Source: Natrinema pellirubrum DSM 15624
GTDB lineage: Archaea > Halobacteriota > Halobacteria > Halobacteriales > Natrialbaceae
Length of the DNA: 64,000 nucleotides
Direction of reading: 5' to 3'
NCBI RefSeq assembly: GCF_000230735.2
Contig: NC_019962.1
Coordinates: 3,472,001-3,536,000, forward strand
Shown piece by piece: positions 55,599-63,649 of this stretch. Position 1 is the first letter of the stretch. Each line of letters starts with the position of its first letter. Made by a program: the position numbers and the translations under genes. The notes under the pieces were generated by a model, which worked only from the letters and a program-made list of their open reading frames with translations, did not search any database and was not told where the DNA came from.

Positions 55599-57668
55599 AT
55601 GAAACCGAAATTCGAGCCCACACGACGCGGCGTAGAAATAATCGATCCGATCGAGCGACACCGCTACCATCTCGAGACCGGAAGTCCGGTAACCCCATCG
55701 GCAGCGGATACTGATCGGATCGGCTTTCCGATCGGGTCCGCAGTGACGGTGACGACCGATTCGATCACGTTACCGAAGCCCGATACGGTCCTCGTTCGGA
55801 ACTCGGACGGGCTGATGCTCACCGAGGTAAGCCCGACCGAGCAATTGGGGCTCCCGCCGGACGAGTATACGCTTGATTTGTCCGGTCCGCTGAAGGTATA
55901 CGCTCGTGTTACCGGTTCCGTACAGGTGTTTTCGGACCGAGAGAAGACGTATCTCACCTTCGGGACGGAGACGGCTGTCCACCTCGGGGCCAGATCGTTA
56001 CACAAGCGCCCGGCGAGAACGATTACGACGACGACTGCGCCGACCGATCTGATGGCCGCAGTGTCGGCGTTCGGCTCGGAGTTGAAGACGACGTCACCGG
56101 AACGGACGTATCCGACGCTGCGGGGGCATCCGCCCCGTCTCGAACTCGGCGACGAACTCCGGATACCGGCCCCACTCGATCGAGATCACAGCGTTCGGAT
56201 AGCGGTTCCCGAGACACTCCGGCACGTGTTCGTCGTCGCACCGCTCGCGTACTATCTCGATGCGGCAGTCGTTCCGGGATCGAGGCCACGGATCGTCACC
56301 GAAAGCGGATACACGCAGTCACTCGACGGTTCGGACGGGTTCGAACCGGCAGTCAAGCGGGCCCTGCAACGAACGTTCCTTCTCGACTGTGTCGTCAGGA
56401 CCGAAGGAAACACGCCGCTCCCGTCACGCGAACGACGATCGATCGAACCGGTGATCGACCTCGATATCGCGGACACGTACGACCGACCGTTGGCCGAACG
56501 GCTCGAGCGCTATCTCGAGATTCCATACGAGAAACTGGAACCCCATCTCCCGGACTGGCAGTTCGAGACACGGCTCGAGCCGACCGCCGATCACGTGCCG
56601 TTTCTCCCGTTTCTCGCCGACGATCTCGCGATCGTCACGACGAGAGAAAGCGACCGAGACCGGGCGGGGCCGGAGCCGGTCGCGGAACGGGCGATCGACG
56701 CGTTCACGCGGGACGATTTCGTGCGAAGCACACAGCCCAGTTCCGTCCGTGGGGACGCACGCGTCGAGACGGCGACCGACCAGTCGGACGCCCCGACGAT
56801 CCAGCAGTCGTGGACCGGTATCGACGAGACGGAAATCGTCAGCACCACGTCCGTCACGGCCTACCGGAACGATATCGGGCGAACGCCGAAAGACGGCCCC
56901 ATCGAAATCGAGGTCGTCTGTAACGACCCGGATATGCGCGAGGAACTCGAAAGCGTCAACGGAACCTACGGGAGCCGGACGCGACTCCCGTTCGAGACGA
57001 CGATCCACTACGATCTCACCACGGACGACCTCGCGGCCGTTCTCGCGAAAGACAGCGACTTCTTACACTACATCGGACACATCGACGACGAGGGATTCCA
57101 GTGTTCGGACGGGAAGTTAGATGCCCACACAGTCGATACCGTCGGCATAAAGGCGTTCTTATTGAACGCATGTCGATCCCACGAACAGGGACTGCATCTC
57201 GTCGAGCGGGGAAGTATCGGCGGAATCGTCACGCTCAGTAACGTCGTCAACAGCGGCGCAGTCAGTGTCGGCGTCCTCGTTTCCCGGCTGTTGAACCTCG
57301 GGTTCTCCCTCTACAGCACGCTGGACATCGCCCGGCAGGAAAACATCGTCGGGCAACAGTACCAGTTGGTCGGTGATGGCAGAACGACGATCACACAGTC
57401 CGAAACGCGAATCCCGAACGTCTGTCTGGTATCCGGGGAACGTGACACGCTCACGGCGAACATCGTCGCGTACACGGCGGCAAACAGACGGCACGGAAGC
57501 GTCCTGTCGCCACACATCGATTCGGTCGAGTCGTATTTCGTCGTTCCCGGTGAGACGGGGCCGATTCCGGTGACGGAGTCGGAACTCGAGGCGCTTTTCG
57601 ATGAGGCGTTGTTCCCCGTAATACGGGACGGACACGTCCAGTGGAGTACCGACCTCGTCGACGACTGA
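55599..57668 (+). CDS. CHAT/caspase-like protease
   Basis: 689 residues from ATG 55599 (a GTG four codons earlier is an alternative). The N-terminal half is uncharacterised and beta-rich. A CHAT domain lies in the C-terminal half: HYIGHIDDEG with catalytic His494, then AFLLNACRSHEQG with nucleophile Cys525 (31 residues apart), and VERGSIGGIVTLSNV. CHAT proteases are clan CD enzymes related to caspases and separases and often act in immune or cell-death modules. At least five in-frame TTA Leu codons (e.g. 55770, 57063, 57159), unusual for high-GC DNA, suggest transfer. Confidence 0.85.
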   Translation: MKPKFEPTRRGVEIIDPIERHRYHLETGSPVTPSAADTDRIGFPIGSAVTVTTDSITLPKPDTVLVRNSDGLMLTEVSPTEQLGLPPDEYTLDLSGPLKVYARVTGSVQVFSDREKTYLTFGTETAVHLGARSLHKRPARTITTTTAPTDLMAAVSAFGSELKTTSPERTYPTLRGHPPRLELGDELRIPAPLDRDHSVRIAVPETLRHVFVVAPLAYYLDAAVVPGSRPRIVTESGYTQSLDGSDGFEPAVKRALQRTFLLDCVVRTEGNTPLPSRERRSIEPVIDLDIADTYDRPLAERLERYLEIPYEKLEPHLPDWQFETRLEPTADHVPFLPFLADDLAIVTTRESDRDRAGPEPVAERAIDAFTRDDFVRSTQPSSVRGDARVETATDQSDAPTIQQSWTGIDETEIVSTTSVTAYRNDIGRTPKDGPIEIEVVCNDPDMREELESVNGTYGSRTRLPFETTIHYDLTTDDLAAVLAKDSDFLHYIGHIDDEGFQCSDGKLDAHTVDTVGIKAFLLNACRSHEQGLHLVERGSIGGIVTLSNVVNSGAVSVGVLVSRLLNLGFSLYSTLDIARQENIVGQQYQLVGDGRTTITQSETRIPNVCLVSGERDTLTANIVAYTAANRRHGSVLSPHIDSVESYFVVPGETGPIPVTESELEALFDEALFPVIRDGHVQWSTDLVDD

Positions 57669-57763
57669 CTCGAGTCCGACGGACGGAATCGATCACGGTG
57701 GTCGAGACCCGACGGCGGTCAACACTGGCACACGAAATCAGTTCCCGGTCCGCGATCTCCGGT

Positions 57764-57892
57764 TTAGGGGCCGACGAAGGTACTCGCGTTCGTCGCTGCG
57801 ACGTTGCCTGTCTGTCCGAGTAGCAATAGGATCGTAAACAGCGCGCCGATCAGTCGTGGGTGGTTCTTCAGGTACTGTGTAACATCCGTCAT
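57764..57892 (-). CDS. 42-residue single-pass membrane protein (DUF7503-like)
   Basis: Small ORF, read directly: MTDVTQYLKNHPRLIGALF, hydrophobic core FTILLLLGQTGNVAA, C-terminal ATNASTFVGP. A short amphipathic N-terminus and one membrane helix. Small proteins of this kind are common in haloarchaea and I recall them as DUF7503, often near DUF7504 genes. Convergent with the CHAT gene (95 nt between stops). AT-rich promoter with TTATCTT...AAGATAA dyad (57929-57957) upstream. Possible effector or substrate of the protease (inference). Confidence 0.7.
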   Translation of the reverse strand: MTDVTQYLKNHPRLIGALFTILLLLGQTGNVAATNASTFVGP

Positions 57893-57928
57893 GGTACATT
57901 CGACCAATAGTTGCCTGTTGACAAAAGT

Positions 57929-57957
57929 TTATCTTAATATAATATACGTCAAGATAA
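57929..57957. promoter_or_regulatory. Inverted repeat in the small membrane protein promoter
   Basis: TTATCTT and AAGATAA (perfect 7-bp arms) flank a 15-nt AT-rich spacer, 37-65 nt upstream of the ATG at 57892. The minus-strand GATAAAC here could be its TATA box, so the dyad would be an operator over the promoter. The region 57893-58174 holds nothing else recognisable. Confidence 0.4.
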
Positions 57958-58174
57958 TAATATCAACAATATGGACAGCAGTAGAATGCGGGTGCAAGAA
58001 CCAACCGGAAGTATCTTCGGCCTCGAGTCGGCCGGCGGAAGCGCCTCGACTCGGAGAAGCGATCTCAAACTGCTATGTCCGTCGAAAATGGCCCGCGGTC
58101 ACGAGCAGCCCGCTCGCTACCGGAAGGCGAAGCTATCCCGCCCGAAGAAAACCGAAAAGCGACGGCATAACGCG

Positions 58175-58783
58175 TTAGCGTGCAGCTGCCGCGACGCGCT
58201 CTTTCTCTTCTTTCTGGCTGACGGCGTAGGTGCCAACGTCGTAGTTGGACGCGCCGATGAGCTGGTTCGCGATGGCCTCCTCGACGTCAGTGGTCGTCTT
58301 GAACGAGTCGTTGTAGACGCCCTCGGCGAGGAACTTCAGGGCCTGGTCGACGCGGCGCTGGGGCGCGACGTCGACGGCCTTCGGGACCGAGATACCACCG
58401 TATTTCAGGCGGACGGTTTCCTCGCGCGGGGCCGCGTTCTCGACGGCGGTCACGAGGATCTGAATCGGGTTCTCCTCGGTGCGCTCGTGGACGATGTCGA
58501 ACGCGTCGCTGACGTAGTTGAGGACCTGCTGTTTCTTGCCCGTGTTCTCCTCGGTCTGCATCAAGCGATTGATGAAGCGCTCGACGATGGAGATCTCGGA
58601 CTTTTTGAACTGTTTGCTGGCGTGGCGACCCGCGGTGTGAGCGACGGGCGATACCGTGATGTAGCGTTCGGTCGAGGGGTCGGCGTACTCGATTTCGCCG
58701 ATCTCCCACTCGCCGAACAGCTTGGCCGAAACGTCCGCGCCGCCGGCCGGCGCGTCCGGGTCGGGTTGGTCTTCTGCCGCCAT
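58175..58783 (-). CDS. rps7: 30S ribosomal protein S7
   Basis: 202 residues, archaeal uS7. Acidic N-terminal extension (AAEDQPDPDAPAGGA), then GEWEIGEIEYADPSTERY, HTAGRHASKQFKKSEISIVERFINRLM, NPIQILVTAVENAAPREETV and a C-terminal KEEKERVAAAAR. It nucleates the 30S head and binds 16S rRNA. Starts 2 nt after the S12 stop; same operon. Confidence 0.98.
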   Translation of the reverse strand: MAAEDQPDPDAPAGGADVSAKLFGEWEIGEIEYADPSTERYITVSPVAHTAGRHASKQFKKSEISIVERFINRLMQTEENTGKKQQVLNYVSDAFDIVHERTEENPIQILVTAVENAAPREETVRLKYGGISVPKAVDVAPQRRVDQALKFLAEGVYNDSFKTTTDVEEAIANQLIGASNYDVGTYAVSQKEEKERVAAAAR

Positions 58784-58785
58784 GG

Positions 58786-59214
58786 TTATCGCACCGGTTT
58801 CTCCGCGTTCCCGCGAACGAGTTCCTTCAGTGCGACGCCGTTGACCTTGTCGACCTTGTAGTTGACACCGGAGAGGTCACCCATCGCACGACCCTTGGCC
58901 CCACCGATCCCGGCGATGGTGACTTCGTCGTGTTCGTCGATGAACGAAATCGCACCGTCACCGGGACAGAACGCGGTGACTTGCTTGCCGTTCTTGATCA
59001 GCTGGACCCGGACGCATTTCCGAATCGCCGAGTTAGGCTGTTTGGCCTCGATGCCGACCTTTTCGAGTACGATACCGCGGGCCTGAGGTGCGCCCTCGAG
59101 GGGATCGGACTTCTCGCGAAGTCCACGGGCGCGGCGCGCGTAGTCCGAGTCGGACCACCGCTGATTCTGGCGGTCCTTCTTGAGCTTGCGCGCGGCGTAT
59201 TTGCCGTTTGCCAT
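58786..59214 (-). CDS. rps12: 30S ribosomal protein S12
   Basis: 142 residues, archaeal uS12. GVEAK...[22 protein letters not shown] and [42 protein letters not shown]. Decoding-site protein. A TATA-like CGCTTAAGTG on the minus strand about 27 nt before ATG 59214 gives a leaderless start. In many archaea it follows nusA and rpoA''; here it opens its own operon with rps7. Confidence 0.98.
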   Translation of the reverse strand: MANGKYAARKLKKDRQNQRWSDSDYARRARGLREKSDPLEGAPQARGIVLEKVGIEAKQPNSAIRKCVRVQLIKNGKQVTAFCPGDGAISFIDEHDEVTIAGIGGAKGRAMGDLSGVNYKVDKVNGVALKELVRGNAEKPVR

Positions 59215-59627
59215 GGGCGTCGCTATCCGACGGAGGCACTTAAGCGACCCGTTTCGAGTCGCGCGTTACGGCTCGAGAATCGGCGACGAGGGGGAACGAA
59301 GCGATTTCAGCGCGTTTCGTCGCCGGAGGCGCTCGCTGGCGTCGGATCGGTTGCGTTCGGATCGGTATCGGTGCCGTTCGCGACGATCACTCGTTCCCGA
59401 CGCAGTCCGGCAATCGACGCCTCGGTCGCCTCGCTGTGCGTCGAGTCGTGGCCTGCCTTTCGTCTCGAAGCGCGATCGGGAGTGGTTGTTGCCGCGAACC
59501 GTCCGACAACTGCCATCCGAAGCGACCGGAACGTCGCTGATCGCGAGCCGTGACAATCCGAGACATATAATCTTACCGGATCGATAGCTAAAGTTATTAG
59601 ATAGACTGGGGCTGTTCTGTACTCGTT
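59215..59627. other. Gene-less gap upstream of rps12
   Basis: About 410 nt. Contains the rps12 promoter (minus strand, TATA about 59236-59245) and the upstream region of the V4R-like gene (TATA-like AGTTATTA near 59592). A minus-strand 69-residue frame at 59307-59516 has a Ser/Thr/Ala-rich composition that does not look coding. Confidence 0.5.
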
Positions 59628-60263
59628 ATGGCCACACTGAACAGTTGGATCAAGCGACTCGTCGGGAGCGCCGACGAGGAGTCCCAGTCCAGCGACGAAC
59701 TGCAGGCAGTCGATGACCGAATCGGATTCGAAGCCTCACTCGAGGACGCGGAAGTGATCGGGCGGAGTCCCCTGTCGTATATCGCTGCCGGCGAATCGAT
59801 CTCCTCGTTCGTGGGGAAACAGATCACGTCCAAACTCGCCGAGTACGGACTCGAGGAGATCGAGCCCGACGAATGGTATCCGCTCCAGGTCCCGCTTGCC
59901 ATGCTGTACGATATGCGCGACGAATACGGCGACGTCAGGATGCGAAACATGGGCCAGAACGTCCCCGAACACGTCGAATTTCCGCCGGACCTGTCCGAAG
60001 TCGATAACGCGTTACGGGCGATCGATACGGCCTACCACCAGAACCACCGCGGCAGCGAGATCGGCTCCTACGAGTTCCAACAGGAAGGTCCGAACGCGGG
60101 TGTGATGACCTGTGAGAACCCCTATCCGTGTGAATTCGATAAGGGGCTCATCAAGGGCGTCGCGAAGAAGTTCGCCGACAACCCCGTGCAGGTCGAGGAA
60201 GTCGGCGACCAGTGTCGATCGGACGGCGATCACCGCTGTGAGTATCGCGTCGAATGGCTTTGA
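59628..60263 (+). CDS. V4R-like (4-vinyl-reductase-type) small-molecule/metal-binding protein
   Basis: 211 residues, soluble. The C-terminus has the V4R pattern of conserved Cys/His: CENPYPCEFDKGLIKGVAKKF then EVGDQCRSDGDHRCEYRVEWL, which could hold a zinc or other ligand. The V4R/HNOB-like fold binds small hydrophobic molecules in known proteins. The N-terminal 110 residues are an uncharacterised helical part. Function unknown; monocistronic and convergent with the aldehyde dehydrogenase. Confidence 0.65.
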   Translation: MATLNSWIKRLVGSADEESQSSDELQAVDDRIGFEASLEDAEVIGRSPLSYIAAGESISSFVGKQITSKLAEYGLEEIEPDEWYPLQVPLAMLYDMRDEYGDVRMRNMGQNVPEHVEFPPDLSEVDNALRAIDTAYHQNHRGSEIGSYEFQQEGPNAGVMTCENPYPCEFDKGLIKGVAKKFADNPVQVEEVGDQCRSDGDHRCEYRVEWL

Positions 60264-60335
60264 TGGGGGCCGTGTCGCGACCGGCGACGTAGCCGGTCGA
60301 CCCGATCGTTCCGGGTTCGGAACGAGGAGACCGAC

Positions 60336-61847
60336 TCAGTACGGATACTCTCTCGGTTCGCGCTGGACCGAGATCCATTTGACCGACGTCAGCGTCTCGA
60401 GGATCCACTCGTCGTTGTACCGACCCATGCCAGATGCGCCAACACCGCCGAACGCGACGTGCGGTTCGTCGTTCAGCGGCTGGTCGTTGATGTGGACCAT
60501 GCCCGTCTCCATCGCGTCGGCCACGTCACGCGCTCGGGCGACGTCCGCCGAGTGAACCGATCCCGACAGCCCGTACTCGGTGTCGTTGGCGATCCGAATC
60601 GCCTCTTCGTCGGTTTCGAAGGGAACGACCGGCGCGACCGGCCCGAAGTGTTCGTTGCAGGCGACCGGCATGTCGCTGGTGACGTCCGACAGCACCGTCG
60701 GCTCGACGAACAGTCCCTCGTAGTCGCCGCCGGCCTCGACCGTCGCGCCGCGTTCGACCGACTCCTCGAGGAAGCCGACGATCTTGTCGCGCTGGCTCTC
60801 GTTGATGACCGGGCCGACGAGCGTCCCTTCCTCGAGCGGATCGCCAATGGGGAGTTGTTCGGCGCGGTCGGCCAGCCCCGCCACGTAGTCGTCGTACAGC
60901 GATTCGTGGACCAGATGGCGGTTGATCGAAATACACTCCTGCCCCTGATGGGTGAACGAGCCGAATGCACCGGCGTCGATCGCCCGCTCGAGGTCGGCGT
61001 CCTCGAGGACGATGTGGGCGTTGTTGCCGCCTAGTTCGAGTGCGGGTTCCGTGTATGCACCGACGGCGCGCTGGCCGACGCCGCGTCCGACTTCCGAGGA
61101 GCCGGTAAACGACATCACCGACGGGACCGAGTGCCCCGAGAAGTGGTCGCCGATCTCGTGACCGTAGCCGGGGACGACGTTCAGAACGCCCGCCGGGAGG
61201 CCAGCCTCTTCGAAGACCTTCGCGAGGACGAGGCCGCCCGCTATCGGGGTGTGTTCGTCCGGTTTTAGCACTACGCTGTTGCCGAGCGCGATGGCGGGTG
61301 CGACGACGCGACTGGAGAGATACAGCGGGAAGTTCCACGGCGTGATGACGCCGACGACGCCGGCCGGTTCGCGCACGAGCAGGTTCTCCTTGCCCGGCGT
61401 GACCGAGTCCTTGCGGCGACCGCCGTCGCGCATCGCCAGTCCGGCACCGACCTCCATCGTCCCCTGTGCGAGTTGGGTCTCGAAGTCCGCTTTCAGCCCG
61501 ACACCGCCGCACTCGACCGCGAACAACGTCTCGAGGTCGTCGGCGTACTCGCCCAGCAACCGACAGGCCTCGGACACGATCCCGGCGCGCTCCTGGGGCG
61601 GTCGCTGTGCCCACTCCGCTTGCGCTTCCTCCGCGATCGCGTACGCCTCGTCGACGTCGTCCTCGGTACCCGAGGGGACCGACGTCAGGGACGTCCGCGT
61701 CGCGGGGTTTTCGACGTCGATCAGGTCACGGTCACCCGCGGGAACCCACTCTCCGTCGAGATACAGGGCGTTCCAGCCGGTTTCCGGCGCGATCTCGAGG
61801 TCATCGACGGCGACCTCGTCGGGTGATTCTGCACTCGTATTCGTCAT
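60336..61847 (-). CDS. Aldehyde dehydrogenase
   Basis: 503 residues, paralogue of the gene at 27836-29308 (similar motifs ITPWNFPLYLSSRVVAPAI, FTGSSEVGRGV, LELGGNNAHIV, THQGQECISINRHLVHE with nucleophile Cys, FGGVGASGMGRYN). NAD(P)-dependent aldehyde oxidation; benzaldehyde/salicylaldehyde-type likely. Leaderless start at 61847, with TATA-like ATGAATAAGCC on the minus strand about 26-35 nt upstream. Confidence 0.92.
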   Translation of the reverse strand: MTNTSAESPDEVAVDDLEIAPETGWNALYLDGEWVPAGDRDLIDVENPATRTSLTSVPSGTEDDVDEAYAIAEEAQAEWAQRPPQERAGIVSEACRLLGEYADDLETLFAVECGGVGLKADFETQLAQGTMEVGAGLAMRDGGRRKDSVTPGKENLLVREPAGVVGVITPWNFPLYLSSRVVAPAIALGNSVVLKPDEHTPIAGGLVLAKVFEEAGLPAGVLNVVPGYGHEIGDHFSGHSVPSVMSFTGSSEVGRGVGQRAVGAYTEPALELGGNNAHIVLEDADLERAIDAGAFGSFTHQGQECISINRHLVHESLYDDYVAGLADRAEQLPIGDPLEEGTLVGPVINESQRDKIVGFLEESVERGATVEAGGDYEGLFVEPTVLSDVTSDMPVACNEHFGPVAPVVPFETDEEAIRIANDTEYGLSGSVHSADVARARDVADAMETGMVHINDQPLNDEPHVAFGGVGASGMGRYNDEWILETLTSVKWISVQREPREYPY

Positions 61848-62016
61848 GTGAGTCTGCCTATCGGTGGGCCCGGCTTATTCATTTGGATCCGACATTCACG
61901 ATAGCGGACTATCGAGGTCGGTCGGGAAAGCGGCGGATCGAAACCCGCGACAGCCGTTTTTCACCCGGCGGGAATGCGAGTCCGGTTTTTACGCGCTGTG
62001 TGGCCTACCCACCGAT

Positions 62017-63222
62017 ATGGCACAGCAGAGCGACTCCCTCGAGCCGTTCCGGGCGATCGAACTGCCCGACGGCAGCGATCCGATCTCGAAGGGGATCGTC
62101 CGGCGGATCCGCTCGAACGAGGGCACGATGACGGTCGAAATCGCGATCGATGGGCTCGGCGAAGACCTCGCCGAGCGGATCGTCGAACAGGTCCGGGGGG
62201 CGGCGCTTGCGCTGCCGGACGCGGACCACGTCCGCATCGAACCGGTCCGGGACGCGGACAAAGAGGTCGAACTGCCCACGGTCGATCACGTCCTGGCCGT
62301 CGCGAGCGCGAAAGGCGGGGTCGGCAAGACGACGGTCGCGGTCGCACTGGCGCGGACCCTCGCCGCCCGCGGGGTCGACGTCGGGCTGTTCGACGCGGAC
62401 ATCTACGGCCCGAACGTCCCCCACCTGCTCGAGGACGTCGACGGGCCGGTCCTGACGAACGAACACGGCCAGCCGGTGCCGCTGGAGGCCGAAAACGGAC
62501 TCGAGATGCTCAGCCCCGGCGTGGCCGGCGGCGACGCGCCGACGGCGCGGCGGGGGGCGATCGCCTACGGTGCGGTCGAGAACCTGCTCGGACAGGGCGA
62601 CTGGTCGGATCGCGACGTCATGATCATCGACATGCCCGCCGGCACGGACGACGTGGTCGGAGCGGCGCTGGAACACGTCCCCGTCGACGGGGCCGTCTTC
62701 GTCACGACCCCCTTCGACGCGAGCGTCGACGACACGAAACGGACCGTCGACTTGTTCGCCGAGAACGGGGTCGCTCCGGTCGCCGGGGTCGTCAACATGA
62801 ACAGCTTCGACTGCGAGTGCTGTGGGGAGCGCAACCGGCTGTTCGAGGACCCCGTCGACATCGACGTCCCCGTCGCCCACGACCTCCCGTTCGATCGCAC
62901 CCTTCAGCGCGCTCCCGGCGGGACCGACTCGCACGAGACGATCGACGCGCTGGCCGAGACCGTCGAATCGTTCATCGACGAGGTCCTCGAGGACGTCCCC
63001 AAGGACGCGTTCGATCTGCGGGGGCTGCCGCGGGCCAGCCAGACGCGCCAGCTGTGTGATGAGCTGGCGGCCGCCGACGCCGGGGACACCGTCCGGGTCG
63101 TCGTCGAGGACCCCGAATGGGTCCGGGACGCCCTCCGGAGCGACGCCGGCGAACTACTCGCGGACGTCGACCGGGAGGGGATCGCCACCACCGGTGCGTT
63201 GCTGGCAGTGACGCGGCGCTGA
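62017..63222 (+). CDS. Mrp/ApbC (NBP35-like) P-loop ATPase
   Basis: 401 residues. An N-terminal MIP18/DUF59-like half (about 1-85, EDLAERIVEQVRGAALALPD) is followed by a Mrp/MinD-type P-loop (VASAKGGVGKTTVAVALARTL), switch DADIYGPNVPHLLED, IIDMPAGTDD and a CxCC motif (FDCECCGERNRLF) that binds an Fe-S cluster between subunits. Fe-S carrier or scaffold protein. The C-terminus carries an extra 80 residues of unknown role. Start at 62017 is supported by CGGTTTTTACG about 25-33 nt upstream. Confidence 0.9.
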   Translation: MAQQSDSLEPFRAIELPDGSDPISKGIVRRIRSNEGTMTVEIAIDGLGEDLAERIVEQVRGAALALPDADHVRIEPVRDADKEVELPTVDHVLAVASAKGGVGKTTVAVALARTLAARGVDVGLFDADIYGPNVPHLLEDVDGPVLTNEHGQPVPLEAENGLEMLSPGVAGGDAPTARRGAIAYGAVENLLGQGDWSDRDVMIIDMPAGTDDVVGAALEHVPVDGAVFVTTPFDASVDDTKRTVDLFAENGVAPVAGVVNMNSFDCECCGERNRLFEDPVDIDVPVAHDLPFDRTLQRAPGGTDSHETIDALAETVESFIDEVLEDVPKDAFDLRGLPRASQTRQLCDELAAADAGDTVRVVVEDPEWVRDALRSDAGELLADVDREGIATTGALLAVTRR

Positions 63223-63394
63223 TCGGCGTATGACCCCGGGCCGGACGTAGCGGCACGGTGACGACGGTTTTCGCGACTGCTGGATCCGTTTTATATAGTA
63301 TGTTCCGCCTGCGCGTGCGAAACTGAAGACTCGGCACAACGACGAGGGACGCTACTTACCGACCCGACTTGAATACCGCAACAGTTGCAGGTAG

Positions 63395-63423
63395 CCGGAA
63401 TCGGCGATACCCGATAATTCCGG
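63395..63423. promoter_or_regulatory. Inverted repeat upstream of the molybdoenzyme TATA box
   Basis: CCGGAAT and ATTCCGG (perfect 7-bp arms) with a 15-nt spacer that extends the symmetry partly (CGG/CCG). It ends about 25 nt before the strong TATA at 63448, an activator position. Confidence 0.45.
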
Positions 63424-63447
63424 GACGTGATGCCGTTTGAACCGTGA

Positions 63448-63456
63448 TTTATAAAC
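63448..63456 (+). promoter_or_regulatory. TATA box, molybdoenzyme transcript
   Basis: TTTATAAAC. With a usual start site about 25 nt downstream, the mRNA would have a leader of about 160 nt before ATG 63642, which is long for haloarchaea. Confidence 0.45.
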
Positions 63457-63511
63457 CTGTACCAGTGAAGGAACAGGGCAAGTACATAAATGGTCGGGCG
63501 AACACCTCCAG

Positions 63512-63536
63512 ACCGTTCCTGTCAGATAAGAACGGT
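63512..63536 (+). promoter_or_regulatory. Perfect inverted repeat in the leader of the molybdoenzyme
   Basis: ACCGTTC and GAACGGT are 11 nt apart. If the TATA at 63448 is used, this lies in the transcribed leader and could be an RNA hairpin; otherwise it is a DNA operator. Confidence 0.45.
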
Positions 63537-63574
63537 GGTGAGCCACTTACAGTACCGATCACCATCCGTCACAC

Positions 63575-63649
63575 ATGGTGCTCGAACAGTCACCGCGGCA
63601 CCGGCTCTCGAGCGTGATCGACGCCGGGAGGTGGTGTCGCCATGGCTAA
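63575..63649 (+). CDS. Possible 24-residue leader peptide
   Basis: [20 protein letters not shown] then CRHG and TAA. It overlaps the ATG of the molybdoenzyme by 8 nt. The stretch GGAGGTGG inside it serves as Shine-Dalgarno for the next gene, so the downstream start would depend on its translation. It could equally be chance. Confidence 0.3.
   Translation: MVLEQSPRHRLSSVIDAGRWCRHG

Larger units (their letters stand above)
63223..63641. other. Upstream regulatory region of the molybdoenzyme gene
   Basis: About 420 nt without a gene except a possible 24-residue leader ORF. Contains a strong TATA (GATTTATAAAC, 63446-63456), another TATATAG patch at 63290-63300, and two dyads (63395-63423 and 63512-63536). 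It is built like the control region of a regulated respiratory gene. Confidence 0.5.

Noticed and set aside
59307-59516. 69-codon minus-strand frame upstream of rps12
   Set aside because: Ser/Thr/Ala-rich and without a promoter of its own; the rps12 TATA lies between it and S12, so it is not part of that operon.
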